Shown here: piece by piece, positions 8,760 through 18,235 of the stretch
How positions within the stretch are numbered: position 1 is the stretch's first letter
Layout: each line of letters starts with the position of its first letter
Source of the DNA: Ahrensia kielensis DSM 5890
Lineage (GTDB): Bacteria; Pseudomonadota; Alphaproteobacteria; Rhizobiales; Rhizobiaceae
Assembly: GCF_000374465.1 (NCBI RefSeq)
Contig: NZ_KB894535.1
Location: 1 to 63,356, forward strand
Reading direction: 5' to 3'
Length of the DNA stretch: 63,356 nt
Program-made: the position numbers and the translations under genes
Notes under the pieces: generated by a model
The model's input: the letters and a program-made list of their open reading frames with translations, nothing else
Databases searched by the model: none
What the model was told of the DNA's origin: nothing

Positions 8760-10172
8760 TCAGGTAAAAGTTGATGAAGGTTTGCGCTTCATATTTCGGA
8801 CTGCTTCATGCCAACTATCGGCATATGAATTTAAGTGATTGCTTTTTGTGCAGTCTATTTCTTGCTCGCTTGTTGCGCTGTTAAGTTTGGCGATCGCACT
8901 ATCATCAGCGCTGAGCATAGCCGCACCAATGCTTGTACCTGTTGCACTTTTGGATGCAGCAATAACAGGCCCTTGAGTGGCTGCCGATAACATATCGAGA
9001 AATGGACGATTACGCGAAAACGGGCCTTCAACGATGATTGGTCCTTGCGCTCCGATCAGGTTCAAACAGACGGATGTCATCATCGCCAGATAAAACGAAA
9101 TAGCCGCGTAGCGCACACCATCAGCAGGCTCATCGCCCAGCCATTTTTGTCCATAGCCTTGAAACGGGCCGGAGCGATTTTCTGCCGCGGGCAGCAGGTA
9201 GATTTTCTTTTCCAAAACGGTGGCAATGTCATTATTACTGCAATCAGCGGTTTGGCCTTGCAACAATAGGTCATATTCGCGCCCGCCCATAAAGCGTGCC
9301 GATGGCACTGCATCGCCAAAGGCGCTCACATTGACCAGAGTGTCACGTGCTGGATCGGGCTTAATGTTGTTGCCTTCAATTGCCATGCAGATGACCCATG
9401 TGCCCGATGATACTACGCTGAACGGGCCTTTGCGTTGGCGTAAATTCGGATAAAGCGAAGCGTTGGAATCATGGATACCGCAATAAACAGGAACATTGGC
9501 AGATATGCCCGTTTCAGAGGCAATTTTCGGTGTGATCGTTCCCAAAATATCGTTGGCTTTGCGGATCGGTGCTAAAAGTTTGCCCCAGCCGGTCAGGGTG
9601 CAAAGCGATGATAATTTGTTTTCCCAAGGGTTCCACAAATCCGTGTGACATCCAAGTGACGTGACTTCTGTTGCCAGAACACCTGTTAACCGAAATGCCC
9701 AATATTGTGGATAGGTGACGATTGATTGAACTTGTGAAAATTCCTTAGCAAATAACGTTTGTTGCCAAAATAATTGTGCGCCAAGATTAAGACCGAGCGG
9801 CAATTCTGGCGATCCGGTTTCTGCAAAATTGGGGCGTATTTTTTGGTAGGTGGGTTTGGTTGTATCAGGCCCATCATGCTCATAATCAAGCATCGGTAAT
9901 GCAAGTTGTCCGTCATTATCCAGTAATACAGCCGACGCACCATGCGTTGTAATAGAAATTGCCGAAATGGGGTGTGAATCGTTGAGCGCACGAAGCGATT
10001 GAACGATAAATTTCCATAGACCTTCTATGTCAAAATGCGGATAGGGCGCTTTATTTAAAACGCTGTTGGGCGTGGTGCGTACCGCGATTTCAGACCAGTT
10101 TTCTTTGTCAACGATCGCGACCTTTGCGTTGGTCTTTCCTATGTCGATAACAGCTATGAAATTTGTCATCAT
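8760..10172 (-). CDS. rhaK: FGGY-family carbohydrate kinase, rhamnulose kinase RhaK
   Basis: Predicted ATP-dependent phosphorylation of L-rhamnulose to rhamnulose 1-phosphate in the cytoplasm. The 470 residues show the FGGY/ASKHA fold: the N-terminal phosphate loop AVIDIGKTNAKVAIVD, then SITTHGASAVLLDNDG and the middle segment YCGIHDSNASLYPNL, followed by SSGTWVICMA; GTSIGAAMLS lies near the end. The start codon follows the stop of rhaU directly (TAGATG), so it is the last gene of the rhaRSTPQUK-type transcript. In Rhizobium leguminosarum RhaK is also needed for activity of the rhamnose ABC transporter, a known link that may apply here. The substrate is assigned from the locus rather than from the kinase itself. 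Confidence 0.88.
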   Translation of the reverse strand: MMTNFIAVIDIGKTNAKVAIVDKENWSEIAVRTTPNSVLNKAPYPHFDIEGLWKFIVQSLRALNDSHPISAISITTHGASAVLLDNDGQLALPMLDYEHDGPDTTKPTYQKIRPNFAETGSPELPLGLNLGAQLFWQQTLFAKEFSQVQSIVTYPQYWAFRLTGVLATEVTSLGCHTDLWNPWENKLSSLCTLTGWGKLLAPIRKANDILGTITPKIASETGISANVPVYCGIHDSNASLYPNLRQRKGPFSVVSSGTWVICMAIEGNNIKPDPARDTLVNVSAFGDAVPSARFMGGREYDLLLQGQTADCSNNDIATVLEKKIYLLPAAENRSGPFQGYGQKWLGDEPADGVRYAAISFYLAMMTSVCLNLIGAQGPIIVEGPFSRNRPFLDMLSAATQGPVIAASKSATGTSIGAAMLSADDSAIAKLNSATSEQEIDCTKSNHLNSYADSWHEAVRNMKRKPSSTFT

Positions 10173-10487
10173 CTAATCCATATGGAAGACGTTAAGAAGC
10201 GGCACTGCTACCGGAGATTGATCCGCATTTGTTTCCATTATGTCGGCCATGTAAGCCCACCATTTTTGCATAATAGGGTGGGAGGGCAAGTCGTCCATAG
10301 TGTGATTATCTTTGCGCCATAGGACCGCGAATAATACGGATGTTTCGGCATCAAGATGGATAGAATAGTCCGATATGCCAGCCTTCTTCAAAAGCGCATG
10401 AAGATCAGGCCAAATTTCATCATGACGCTTTTTATATTCAGCTTCGCAACCGGCTTTAAGTTGCATTTTGAACGCGACCTTTTCCAT
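10173..10487 (-). CDS. rhaU: L-rhamnose mutarotase RhaU
   Basis: Small (104-residue) enzyme interconverting the alpha and beta anomers of L-rhamnose, of the RhaM/RhaU family. [20 protein letters not shown] holds the Tyr and His equivalent to the active-site pair of E. coli RhaM, and [16 protein letters not shown] carries the conserved tryptophans. The start at 10487 (MEKVAFKMQ) overlaps the rhaQ stop as TAATG; the longer frame to 10529 would add a basic tail encoded inside rhaQ and is rejected. It sits between the permease and kinase genes exactly as in rhizobial rha loci. Confidence 0.9.
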   Translation of the reverse strand: MEKVAFKMQLKAGCEAEYKKRHDEIWPDLHALLKKAGISDYSIHLDAETSVLFAVLWRKDNHTMDDLPSHPIMQKWWAYMADIMETNADQSPVAVPLLNVFHMD

Positions 10488-11497
10488 TACGCTTTGCGTC
10501 CTGCGCGTGCGGCGTTGGCCATAGTCCAAAGGCGCGGCAAGGCAATCACTGCAATAAGCAGCAGGCCGATGAAAATCGACATCACAATGCCCGGTACATT
10601 CAAAAGGCCAAAGCCAAAGGTCACCATACCCATTATCAATGCGGCAAGAACTACGCCTGGAATAGTGCCAGAACCACCCAAAATATTGACGCCGCCAAGC
10701 ACGACCATTGTTACAATTTCAAGCTCCCACCCAAAGGCGATAGAGGGCCGTGTTGAACCAAGGCGCGAGGTCAAACACACAGCTGCAATACCGGACATTA
10801 GGCCTGTTAAGAGGAATAAAATGAACTTGACGCGCTCGACGCGAATGCCAGAAAACTTTGCGCCAATCGGATTGTTACCGATGGCATATACTGCACGTCC
10901 AAAATTCGTCTTATGTAAAATAACCGCATAAATAAGAGCAAAGATTACAAACAACACCAGTTCAAACGAGATAACCCACCAGACATAACCTTGGCCGAAA
11001 AATGCAAAGCTGGATGGATAGCCATTATAGGCTGTATCACCGAGAACGATGTATGAGATGCCTCTGAACAGGCTCATTGTACCAATGGTAACAACGATGG
11101 ACGGCAGGCCCAACCGAGTAACCAAAACGCCGTTGAACGCACCGCATAAAACACCAACGGTAAGTCCGGTTAATACCAGCGTGGGCGTGTCGAACCCTGC
11201 TTGCATCATAAAGCCCATAGCCGTTGATGCTAATGCGACAATCGACGCGACAGATAGATCGATTTCACCTGACACAATTAGCATTGCCATTGCAAAAGCA
11301 ATCATTGCCTTTTCGGTGAAGTTGAATGTCGCATCCGATAGGTTCCACGGATTTAGGAAATAGGGCGATGAAAGTGCATTGATGACAAACACCATCACCG
11401 CAATGATCACGAGCAAGGTTTCCCAGCTTTTAAGCGCTCTTTGGTCGCGCGAAGTCAGGCGGTCGGGAATGTTGCGTGCGGTAAAATCATTGCTCAT
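10487..11497 (-). CDS. rhaQ: Rhamnose ABC transporter permease RhaQ
   Basis: Inner-membrane permease of the RbsC/BPD_transp_2 family, 336 residues with roughly 8-10 hydrophobic segments. The family features [17 protein letters not shown] and the C-terminal [16 protein letters not shown] are present. It is the second of two paired permease genes; its ATG overlaps the stop of the upstream permease gene by four bases and its own stop overlaps the rhaU start. Together with RhaP, RhaT and RhaS it would form a carbohydrate uptake (CUT2-type) ABC importer. Assignment of the names rhaP and rhaQ follows gene order in Rhizobium leguminosarum. Confidence 0.88.
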   Translation of the reverse strand: MSNDFTARNIPDRLTSRDQRALKSWETLLVIIAVMVFVINALSSPYFLNPWNLSDATFNFTEKAMIAFAMAMLIVSGEIDLSVASIVALASTAMGFMMQAGFDTPTLVLTGLTVGVLCGAFNGVLVTRLGLPSIVVTIGTMSLFRGISYIVLGDTAYNGYPSSFAFFGQGYVWWVISFELVLFVIFALIYAVILHKTNFGRAVYAIGNNPIGAKFSGIRVERVKFILFLLTGLMSGIAAVCLTSRLGSTRPSIAFGWELEIVTMVVLGGVNILGGSGTIPGVVLAALIMGMVTFGFGLLNVPGIVMSIFIGLLLIAVIALPRLWTMANAARAGRKA

Positions 11498-12477
11498 TGT
11501 GCATGCTCCGCTTTTTTAAGAATAATCCGGCCTTTTTTGCGCTCGGATCTGGCATTGACCGCAACAGCAATAATGATTGCGGAACCAGAAATTGCCAACT
11601 GCCAGAAGGGGGAAATATCAACAACGGGTAGGGCGTTTTTGATAATTCCAAGGAATAAAGCGCCCAGCACAGCCCCGCCAATTGTGCCGATACCGCCAGC
11701 AATGGATATACCGCCAATGACACAAGCAGCGACGACTTCTAATTCAAACCCGCCTGCAATATCGACATAGGCAACCGCATAGCGCGATACCCACAGATAA
11801 CCACAGACACCGGAAATCGCACCAGCAATGACAAAAGCCATAAAGCGTGTGAAGCCGACATTGATGCCTGTGTAAACGGCAGCATGAGGATTACCGCCAA
11901 CCGCATAGAACGCGCGCCCTAATGGAGTGCGCACAACCAGTAAGTAAAACAGAATAATGGTGACAACTGCCATCCAAGACAGAACGGGTAGGCCTAATAA
12001 TTCATAGCGCGGAAATGCCTTGAAAGAGGCACTCATCTCATGGGCGTTGATCCATGCGCCGTTAGATACGAGGAAGATAATACCGCGATAAATTGTCAAT
12101 GTGCCAAGTGTAACGACGATGGGTGGAATGTCGACTTTCCAAACCAGAATACCGTTGATGGCACCTAAAAACGCCCCCAGTGTTATGGCAACCAATAACA
12201 AAACTGGAACGGGAAGGTCAGGCGCTGCGACATTAATGAGGCCGACGACCATACCTGTGAGTGCAAGGTTTGATGCTACGGAAAGATCAATGCAGCGCGT
12301 CAAAATAACAACCATCTGGCCAAGAGCCAGCATGATGAGAATGGATGTGTCTTGAAAAACGCTCGCCATATTTTGAGGAGCGATGAACCCAGAAAAGCGT
12401 GTTGAAATAAGGCCAAGCAAAATCAATATTGCCAGAACAAGAAGCGCTTCACGCGATTTGATAAACTGCTTTATCAT
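11494..12477 (-). CDS. rhaP: Rhamnose ABC transporter permease RhaP
   Basis: Inner-membrane permease of the RbsC/BPD_transp_2 family, 327 residues, with the family segments RCIDLSVASNLALTGMV and VIGGISIAGGIGTIGG. It is translationally coupled on both sides: its start overlaps the ATPase stop by four bases and its stop overlaps the next permease start. It pairs with the RhaQ protein to form the membrane channel of the rhamnose importer. It and RhaQ clearly share ancestry and probably form a heterodimer. Confidence 0.88.
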   Translation of the reverse strand: MIKQFIKSREALLVLAILILLGLISTRFSGFIAPQNMASVFQDTSILIMLALGQMVVILTRCIDLSVASNLALTGMVVGLINVAAPDLPVPVLLLVAITLGAFLGAINGILVWKVDIPPIVVTLGTLTIYRGIIFLVSNGAWINAHEMSASFKAFPRYELLGLPVLSWMAVVTIILFYLLVVRTPLGRAFYAVGGNPHAAVYTGINVGFTRFMAFVIAGAISGVCGYLWVSRYAVAYVDIAGGFELEVVAACVIGGISIAGGIGTIGGAVLGALFLGIIKNALPVVDISPFWQLAISGSAIIIAVAVNARSERKKGRIILKKAEHAQ

Positions 12478-14006
12478 GCTGCTTTCTCCTTGATACCTGC
12501 GGCGGCGCGGACCAGCTTTTCGGCGGTCATTTCACTGCGGGTAAATTCACCTGCTTTGCGGCCTTCGCGCATAACGATTGTGCGATCAGCCATGCCTAAA
12601 ATTTCGGGCAGTTCAGATGACACCATGATGATTGCCAACCCATTGGCTGCGAGCTCGCCCATAAATTCATGCACGGCGGCTTTTGAACCAATATCAATGC
12701 CTTTTGTCGGCTCATCGACAATGATGACACGTGGCTGAGTAGCCAACCATTTGGCAATGACCACCTTTTGTTGGTTTCCACCTGATAGTTCGCCAATATC
12801 TTGATCGAGAGATGCAGCACGCAGATCAAGCCGCGCGGTATATTCTCGCGCTAGTTTGAATTCTTCAGCCAGTTTTAAAAAGCCCTGTTTTGACGTTTTG
12901 TGCAGAGAGGGCAGGGTGACATTTTGGAAAATCGGCAGGCCGATAATTGCGCCCTGTTTGCCGCGATCTTCGGGCACATAAACAATGCCGCGCCCAATCG
13001 CTTCTGCCGGAGAACGTACAATCGCAATTTCACCAGCGATTTTTATCGCGCCTTTGGATGGCTTGGTAATGCCGAATAATGCCTGCATCAATTCACTTCT
13101 GCCAGCGCCGACAAGGCCATAAAATCCTAGAATTTCACCTTCGCGTAAATCGAAGCTCATGTCTTCGAATTCAGTTGGATGGCTGTAACCACTAACGGTC
13201 AAAATAGGGTCGCCAATTTTGACTTCTTTTTTCGGATAAATTTGATCAACGGAGCGGCCAACCATCATCGTGACCAATTCATCTTCGCTCACATTTTTAA
13301 TTAAGCCTTCGCCAGCCATCTGTCCGTCGCGGAAGACCGTGTAGCGGTCGGCAATGCGAAATATCTCATCGAATTTATGACTGATGAATAAAATTGCTTT
13401 GCCGTCAGCTTTAAGCTTTTCGACCAAGTCATAGAGTTCAGTAATTTCTTTGTGCGAGAGGGCCGCGGTTGGTTCGTCCATAATAACGACCTGTGCATCA
13501 ACAGAAAGCGCGCGCGAAATAGCAACCATATGTTTGCTGGCAATGCCCAAATCGCGCAGGCGTGCGGTTGGTTTAATGTCCGCGCCTACCTGCTCAAGAA
13601 TGGCTTGCGCGTTCGCGTTCATTTTGGCGCGGTCAATAAGACCAAATAGGCCCCGCGGCGCATGGCCGATAAAGATGTTCTCTGCAACAGATAGGTCGTC
13701 AAATAAAACTGTTTCTTGATGGATGGCGGTAACGCCCGCAGCTGAGGCCGCATGGGCATTTGGAAATTCTGTTTTTTGTCCGGCAACTTCAATCGTGCCA
13801 GCGTTGGGCTGATAAATGCCCGTAAGTATTTTTACGATTGTTGATTTGCCCGCACCATTTTCACCAACAAGTGCAGTAACTTGACCCGGGTACAAGTTTA
13901 GCGAAACATCCGATAAGGCTTTAACGCCTGGAAATTCTTTCGAGATACCGCGCAATGAAAGCGCAGCTTTGGTCGTTTTATGCGCGGTGGGGTCCGAGGT
14001 AAGCAT
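12474..14006 (-). CDS. rhaT: Rhamnose ABC transporter ATPase RhaT
   Basis: Two-domain sugar ABC ATPase of the RbsA/XylG type, 510 residues. The first nucleotide-binding domain has Walker A GENGAGKSTIVK and Walker B VVIMDEPTAALS; the second has the altered loop GLVGAGRSELMQ, a canonical signature LSGGNQQKVVIAKWL and Walker B VIIVDEPTKGID. A non-canonical second Walker A is normal for this family. It lies directly upstream of its permease genes and downstream of the binding-protein gene, separated from the latter by a hairpin (14031-14057). The name follows the rhizobial locus and is unrelated to the E. coli RhaT symporter. Confidence 0.9.
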   Translation of the reverse strand: MLTSDPTAHKTTKAALSLRGISKEFPGVKALSDVSLNLYPGQVTALVGENGAGKSTIVKILTGIYQPNAGTIEVAGQKTEFPNAHAASAAGVTAIHQETVLFDDLSVAENIFIGHAPRGLFGLIDRAKMNANAQAILEQVGADIKPTARLRDLGIASKHMVAISRALSVDAQVVIMDEPTAALSHKEITELYDLVEKLKADGKAILFISHKFDEIFRIADRYTVFRDGQMAGEGLIKNVSEDELVTMMVGRSVDQIYPKKEVKIGDPILTVSGYSHPTEFEDMSFDLREGEILGFYGLVGAGRSELMQALFGITKPSKGAIKIAGEIAIVRSPAEAIGRGIVYVPEDRGKQGAIIGLPIFQNVTLPSLHKTSKQGFLKLAEEFKLAREYTARLDLRAASLDQDIGELSGGNQQKVVIAKWLATQPRVIIVDEPTKGIDIGSKAAVHEFMGELAANGLAIIMVSSELPEILGMADRTIVMREGRKAGEFTRSEMTAEKLVRAAAGIKEKAA

Positions 14007-14030
14007 TATACGGGCCTTTTTGAAAGGAAA

Positions 14031-14057
14031 ACGGGCGTCACCATTGGCGCCGCCCGT
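14031..14057 (-). promoter_or_regulatory. Intercistronic hairpin between rhaS and rhaT
   Basis: ACGGGCG (14031-14037) pairs with CGCCCGT (14051-14057), a G+C-rich 7-bp stem in the 63-bp gap between the binding-protein and ATPase genes. No T-run follows on the transcribed strand, so mRNA stabilisation giving more binding protein than ATPase is likelier than full termination. Confidence 0.5.
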
Positions 14058-14069
14058 CCGTTATGTTGA

Positions 14070-15065
14070 TTAGAAAATGTCTTTGAAGTCAGCGACGTTT
14101 GACGCGTCATAGACAAATGGATCGGCCATTGCGCCTTCCGTATTGTCATCAAGCGTCACAGCGCCCATGCGGCCCATTAGAATTTCCGCACCGGCTTCTG
14201 CTGTCGCTTTGCCAGAGGCAAGGTTGTAAGCGATCATTGTTGCTGAATATCCAAGATCAATAGGGTTCCAGATCGCGAATGATTTGGATGCGCCGCTATC
14301 AACATGGCCTGCCATTTCAGATGGAAGGCCAAGGCCAGTCACATTGATTTCGCCAGCTTTACCTGCATCTGTAACCGCTTGCGCAGCTGCAACGATACCC
14401 ACTGATGTCGGGGCAATGATTGCCTTCAAATTAGGGTGAGACTTCATAAGGCCTTGTGCTTCTGTGTAGGACTTATCAGCTTTGTCGTCGCCATACACTG
14501 TCGCTACAACATTGACGCCAGGATAGTTGCCCATAACCTTGTTCATTTCCTCAATCCAAGTGTTTTGGTTTGTGGATGTTGTTGTTGCAGAAAGAACCGC
14601 GACATCGCCGCCGTCTGGCAGATTGTCGGCAGCCAGCTTGATAATCATGTTACCGATTAGCGGGTTTGATGATGGGTTTAGGTGCATTTGGCGACCTTCT
14701 TTGGCAACGCCTGAGTCCCAAGAAATAACGGTGATGCCACGGTCCATTGCTTTTTTGAGCGTTGGCACCAAAGCATCCGTGTCGTTCGCCGATACAGCAA
14801 TCGCGTCCACATTCTGAGCGATCAATGAGTTGATAACTTCGATTTGGCCTTCTGCGGTTGTATCAGTAGGGCCAGTGTAGATGATTTCCACATCACCAAG
14901 TTCTTTGGCTGCTTCTTCAGCGCCTTTTGCAGCTGCTTCAAAAAAGCCAATGCCAAGTGCTTTGACGACAAGCGCAATACGCTTTGTTTCCTGCGCTTGG
15001 GCTGGTGAGATCATGATCGTTGCTGCGACAGCGGCTGTCGTCAGTAGTTTTTTTAGAATGCTCAT
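14070..15065 (-). CDS. rhaS: Rhamnose ABC transporter substrate-binding protein RhaS
   Basis: Periplasmic sugar-binding protein of the Peripla_BP_4/RbsB family, 331 residues. Residues 1-24 form a signal peptide (two Lys, a hydrophobic Ala/Ile-rich core, then AQA before the likely cleavage site). The mature chain starts ETKRIALVVKALGIGFFEAA, and NVDAIAVSANDTDALVP is typical of the family. GGAGG precedes the ATG. It is the first structural gene after the regulator on the leftward transcript, as in rhizobial rha loci, and would deliver L-rhamnose to RhaPQT. Autoinducer-2 and rhamnose binding proteins are related; the context favours rhamnose. Confidence 0.9.
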   Translation of the reverse strand: MSILKKLLTTAAVAATIMISPAQAQETKRIALVVKALGIGFFEAAAKGAEEAAKELGDVEIIYTGPTDTTAEGQIEVINSLIAQNVDAIAVSANDTDALVPTLKKAMDRGITVISWDSGVAKEGRQMHLNPSSNPLIGNMIIKLAADNLPDGGDVAVLSATTTSTNQNTWIEEMNKVMGNYPGVNVVATVYGDDKADKSYTEAQGLMKSHPNLKAIIAPTSVGIVAAAQAVTDAGKAGEINVTGLGLPSEMAGHVDSGASKSFAIWNPIDLGYSATMIAYNLASGKATAEAGAEILMGRMGAVTLDDNTEGAMADPFVYDASNVADFKDIF

Positions 15066-15098
15066 AGGTTCCTCCCTGGTTTAGGCATTCGGATATAT

Positions 15099-15914
15099 TC
15101 ATCCAGCAGCGTTAGCTGCCGTTGAAGCGGCGTCATTCCTTACATGTGCGGCGATGATTAATTCGACACCAGCAGCCTCCAAGATGCTGGCGGATTTATC
15201 ATCTATGCCGTCGTCCGTGATGATCTTGGTGATCCGATCAAGCGGACACAAAATAAGGCTGGAACGTTTTTTGAATTTTGATGAATCGGCCAAAACGATT
15301 AGCTCGTCTGCCTGATTAATGAGTTTTTGTTCAGCTTGAATGAGTAGGGGGTCAGCCTCCATCAGACCAAGAGGTCCAAGGCCCTGCGCGCCCATAAACA
15401 TGCGTTTGGCGTAGAAATTGCGCGTAACATCATTGTCGAAAGGACTCAGGATAATGTTTTGCTCGCGGTAGATTACACCGCCTGATACGACAACCGTGTT
15501 CTTGGAATTTTTGAGCAGGTGTTCGGCAATTGGAAAAGAGTTGGTGAAAACCTGCAAGCGCCGTGAGGCGAGTGGATGCACCATTTGAAACGTCGTTGTG
15601 CCACCATTAATAATGATTGGATCGCCATCTTCGCAAAGTTCAGCAGCTTTCAACGCGATGGCACGTTTTTGCGCTGTATTTATCGTTTCGTTGACGCTGA
15701 ATGTGCGCCCAGCCAAACCGACAAATTGCGGAGGACTAATTGATTCAGCGCCGCCGCGCACACGGCGCAGCTTTTTTTGCACATGCAATGTTGCAATGTC
15801 GCGCCTGATCGTAGCCTCGGAAGATTCGGTTAGCTCCACCATTTCTTGAACAGTGACAACCGGTTTTTCCTGTACAGCAGACAGTATAATTCTGTGGCGT
15901 TCGCTCTCGTGCAT
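15099..15914 (-). CDS. rhaR: DeoR-family regulator RhaR
   Basis: Transcription repressor of the DeoR family that probably senses a rhamnose intermediate and controls both arms of the locus. From the ATG at 15914 (preceded by GGGAGGCC) the protein has 271 residues. The N-terminal winged HTH includes VVTVQEMVELTESSEATIRR and the DeoR hallmark RDIATLHVQKKLRRVRGGA; the C-terminal DeoRC sensor has NGGTTTFQMV, TNSFPIAEHL and VLADSSKFKKRS. A longer frame to 15971 runs into the operator region and is rejected. It opens the leftward operon and is divergent from rhaD. A 33-bp gap separates it from rhaS. Confidence 0.9.
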   Translation of the reverse strand: MHESERHRIILSAVQEKPVVTVQEMVELTESSEATIRRDIATLHVQKKLRRVRGGAESISPPQFVGLAGRTFSVNETINTAQKRAIALKAAELCEDGDPIIINGGTTTFQMVHPLASRRLQVFTNSFPIAEHLLKNSKNTVVVSGGVIYREQNIILSPFDNDVTRNFYAKRMFMGAQGLGPLGLMEADPLLIQAEQKLINQADELIVLADSSKFKKRSSLILCPLDRITKIITDDGIDDKSASILEAAGVELIIAAHVRNDAASTAANAAG

Positions 15915-15954
15915 TGATGGCCTCCCAGCCAAAACATCACACTGAAATAGATCG

Positions 15955-16029
15955 TTGTCAATCACAAACAATCAAAAATAATCATGACGCAGTGCAGTAT
16001 GACGTTTTTTGATTGTTTGTGATTGACAA
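15955..16029. promoter_or_regulatory. Divergent rhaR/rhaD operator-promoter with long inverted repeat
   Basis: The arms 15955-15978 and 16006-16029 are perfect reverse complements over 24 bp, 27 bp apart; each contains TGATTGTTTGTGATTG or its complement. The outer end of each arm provides an outward-facing TTGACA: plus strand 16023-16028 towards rhaD with a weak -10 GATTTT at 16046-16051, and minus strand 15956-15961 towards rhaR with GATGTT at 15933-15938. A repressor bound to the arms would cover both -35 boxes. The binding protein is presumably RhaR. Confidence 0.75.
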
Positions 16030-16096
16030 TCTGTCGATCTTGAACGATTTTGCGCAAAGAAGTCCGTGAGAGACACCGGGCTTATGGGAGAAAACT

Positions 16097-18214
16097 ATGC
16101 TCGATACCAACAAACCGACTGATTCACATATCACCAATTTGGAAAATAAATGGGATGATAGCCGTGCCAAAGGCATGAGCGAGCCGGAACTTTTGCTCTA
16201 TCGATCAAACCTTTTAGGTTCTGATAAGCGGATTACCAACTATGGCGGTGGCAACACGTCGGCCAAGGTGATGGAAAAGGATCTGCTGTCCGGAGACATG
16301 GTCGAAGTGCTATGGGTTAAGGGCTCGGGCGGCGATGTTGGTTCCATTAAAATGGATGGTTTCTCAACGCTTTATATGGACAAGTTGCGGGCGCTGAAGA
16401 ATATTTATCGCGGTCTTGAGTTTGAAGACGAGATGGTTGGCTATCTGCCACATTGTACGTTCAATCTTAATCCACGCGCGGCGTCCATCGACACGCCGCT
16501 GCATGCTTATGTTCCGAAAAAACATGTCGATCACATGCATCCCGATGCGATTATCGCAATTGCTGCGGCAAAGAATTCAAAAGAGCTTACGCAAGAGATT
16601 TTTGGCGACAGTATCGGCTGGTTGCCTTGGAAGCGTCCGGGCTTTGAGCTTGGTCTTTGGTTGGAAAAGTTCTGTGTTGAAAACCCTGATGCCAAAGGCG
16701 TTGTATTGGAAAGCCATGGTCTTTTCACATGGGATGACGATGCTAAAAAATGCTATGAACTAACACTAGAGATCATTCAAAAAGCAATGGATTGGTTTAC
16801 GGCAAAAACGGCAGGACAGGCAGCTTTTGGTGGCGCTAAACATCAAAGCATTGATGCTGATGCCCGCCACGTTGTTGCATCGCGATTGATGCCTGCTATT
16901 CGCGGTATGGTGTCCGCACAGCAGCATATGGTTGGCCATTTTGATGACAGCGATGCAGTGCTTGAATTTGTTAACGCCCATAATATGGAAGCGCTGGCAA
17001 AGCTTGGCACATCATGCCCAGACCATTTTTTGCGCACAAAAATCCGCCCGCTGGTTGTTGACTTTAATCCTGCTAATCCCGATGTCGATGCGACTTTGCA
17101 GGGTCTCGAAGCTGCAATTGCTGCTTACCGCGAAGATTATGCGGCCTATTATGAACGCTGCAAGCATGATGATAGCCCGCCAATGCGCGATCCAAACGCG
17201 GTTGTTTATTTGGTGCCGGGTGTGGGTATGATTACCTTTGCTAAAGACAAGGCAACGGCGCGGATTTCAGGCGAGTTCTACATCAATGCAATCAATGTGA
17301 TGCGTGGCTCTTCAGCGGTGTCAGAATATTGCGGTCTGCCAGAACAAGAAGCATTTGATATTGAATATTGGTTGCTCGAAGAGGCCAAATTGCAGCGCAT
17401 GCCAAAGCCAAAGTCTATGGCGGGACGTGTCGCATTGGTCACAGGCGGCGCTGGCGGTATCGGCTCTGCGACAGCTGAGCGCTATTTGTCAGAAGGTGCC
17501 TGTGTTGTGCTGGCCGATATTGACGAGACAGCGTTAAAGGCTGCTGGTGATAATTTGAGCGGCCGTTACAGCCGCGATGTTGTGCGCACAGTACTGATGA
17601 ATGTCACGGACGAGACGGCAGTGATCGGTGCATTCGCGGACGTATCGGTTGAATATGGCGGTGTTGATATTCTGGTGTCTAATGCGGGTATCGCCAGCTC
17701 TGCGCCTGTGGAGGAAACCACATTGGCGCTATGGAACAAGAATATGGATATTCTATCGACCGGATATTTTCTTGTGTCGCGTGAAGCTTTCAAAGTTTTG
17801 CGGGTGCAGGATTTGGGCGGTTCAATTGTGTTTGTTGCATCTAAAAACGGCCTTGCCGCTTCGCCAAATGCATCGGCTTATTGTACAGCGAAAGCTGCTG
17901 AAATTCACTTGGCACGTTGTTTGGCGTTGGAGGGTGCGGAAGTCGGTATTCGGGTGAATGTTGTCAATCCTGATGCGGTGCTTAAGGGCTCTAAAATCTG
18001 GTCCGGCGAATGGCTTGATCAGCGCGCCTCAACCTACCAGACAGACAAAGACGGGCTTGAAGACATGTACCGCCAACGCTCGATGCTTAAACGTTCGGTT
18101 CTGCCGGAAGATATTGCAGAAGCGGCTTATTTTCTTGCTTCTGACGCGTCTGCAAAATCGACGGGCAATATTATCAATGTCGATGCCGGCAACGTGCAAG
18201 CGTTCACACGCTAA
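16097..18214 (+). CDS. rhaD: Bifunctional rhamnulose-1-P aldolase/lactaldehyde dehydrogenase RhaD
   Basis: Fusion enzyme of 705 residues that cleaves rhamnulose 1-phosphate to dihydroxyacetone phosphate and L-lactaldehyde and then oxidises the aldehyde. The N-terminal class II aldolase domain (about 1-400) shows NYGGGNTSAK, the metal-site segment KHVDHMHPDAI and LESHGLFTW. The C-terminal short-chain dehydrogenase domain starts near 441 with LVTGGAGGIGSATAE and has SNAGIASSAP and the catalytic YCTAK near 595. This fusion is the standard alphaproteobacterial RhaD. It starts 67 bp after the operator region and is followed by rhaI. No separate lactaldehyde dehydrogenase is needed. Confidence 0.93.
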   Translation: MLDTNKPTDSHITNLENKWDDSRAKGMSEPELLLYRSNLLGSDKRITNYGGGNTSAKVMEKDLLSGDMVEVLWVKGSGGDVGSIKMDGFSTLYMDKLRALKNIYRGLEFEDEMVGYLPHCTFNLNPRAASIDTPLHAYVPKKHVDHMHPDAIIAIAAAKNSKELTQEIFGDSIGWLPWKRPGFELGLWLEKFCVENPDAKGVVLESHGLFTWDDDAKKCYELTLEIIQKAMDWFTAKTAGQAAFGGAKHQSIDADARHVVASRLMPAIRGMVSAQQHMVGHFDDSDAVLEFVNAHNMEALAKLGTSCPDHFLRTKIRPLVVDFNPANPDVDATLQGLEAAIAAYREDYAAYYERCKHDDSPPMRDPNAVVYLVPGVGMITFAKDKATARISGEFYINAINVMRGSSAVSEYCGLPEQEAFDIEYWLLEEAKLQRMPKPKSMAGRVALVTGGAGGIGSATAERYLSEGACVVLADIDETALKAAGDNLSGRYSRDVVRTVLMNVTDETAVIGAFADVSVEYGGVDILVSNAGIASSAPVEETTLALWNKNMDILSTGYFLVSREAFKVLRVQDLGGSIVFVASKNGLAASPNASAYCTAKAAEIHLARCLALEGAEVGIRVNVVNPDAVLKGSKIWSGEWLDQRASTYQTDKDGLEDMYRQRSMLKRSVLPEDIAEAAYFLASDASAKSTGNIINVDAGNVQAFTR

Positions 18215-18235
18215 ACTGGTTTGGGAGGACCGATT

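Noticed and set aside
9686-9991. Open frames antisense to rhaK
   Set aside because: Shadows of a conserved kinase gene; no independent support.
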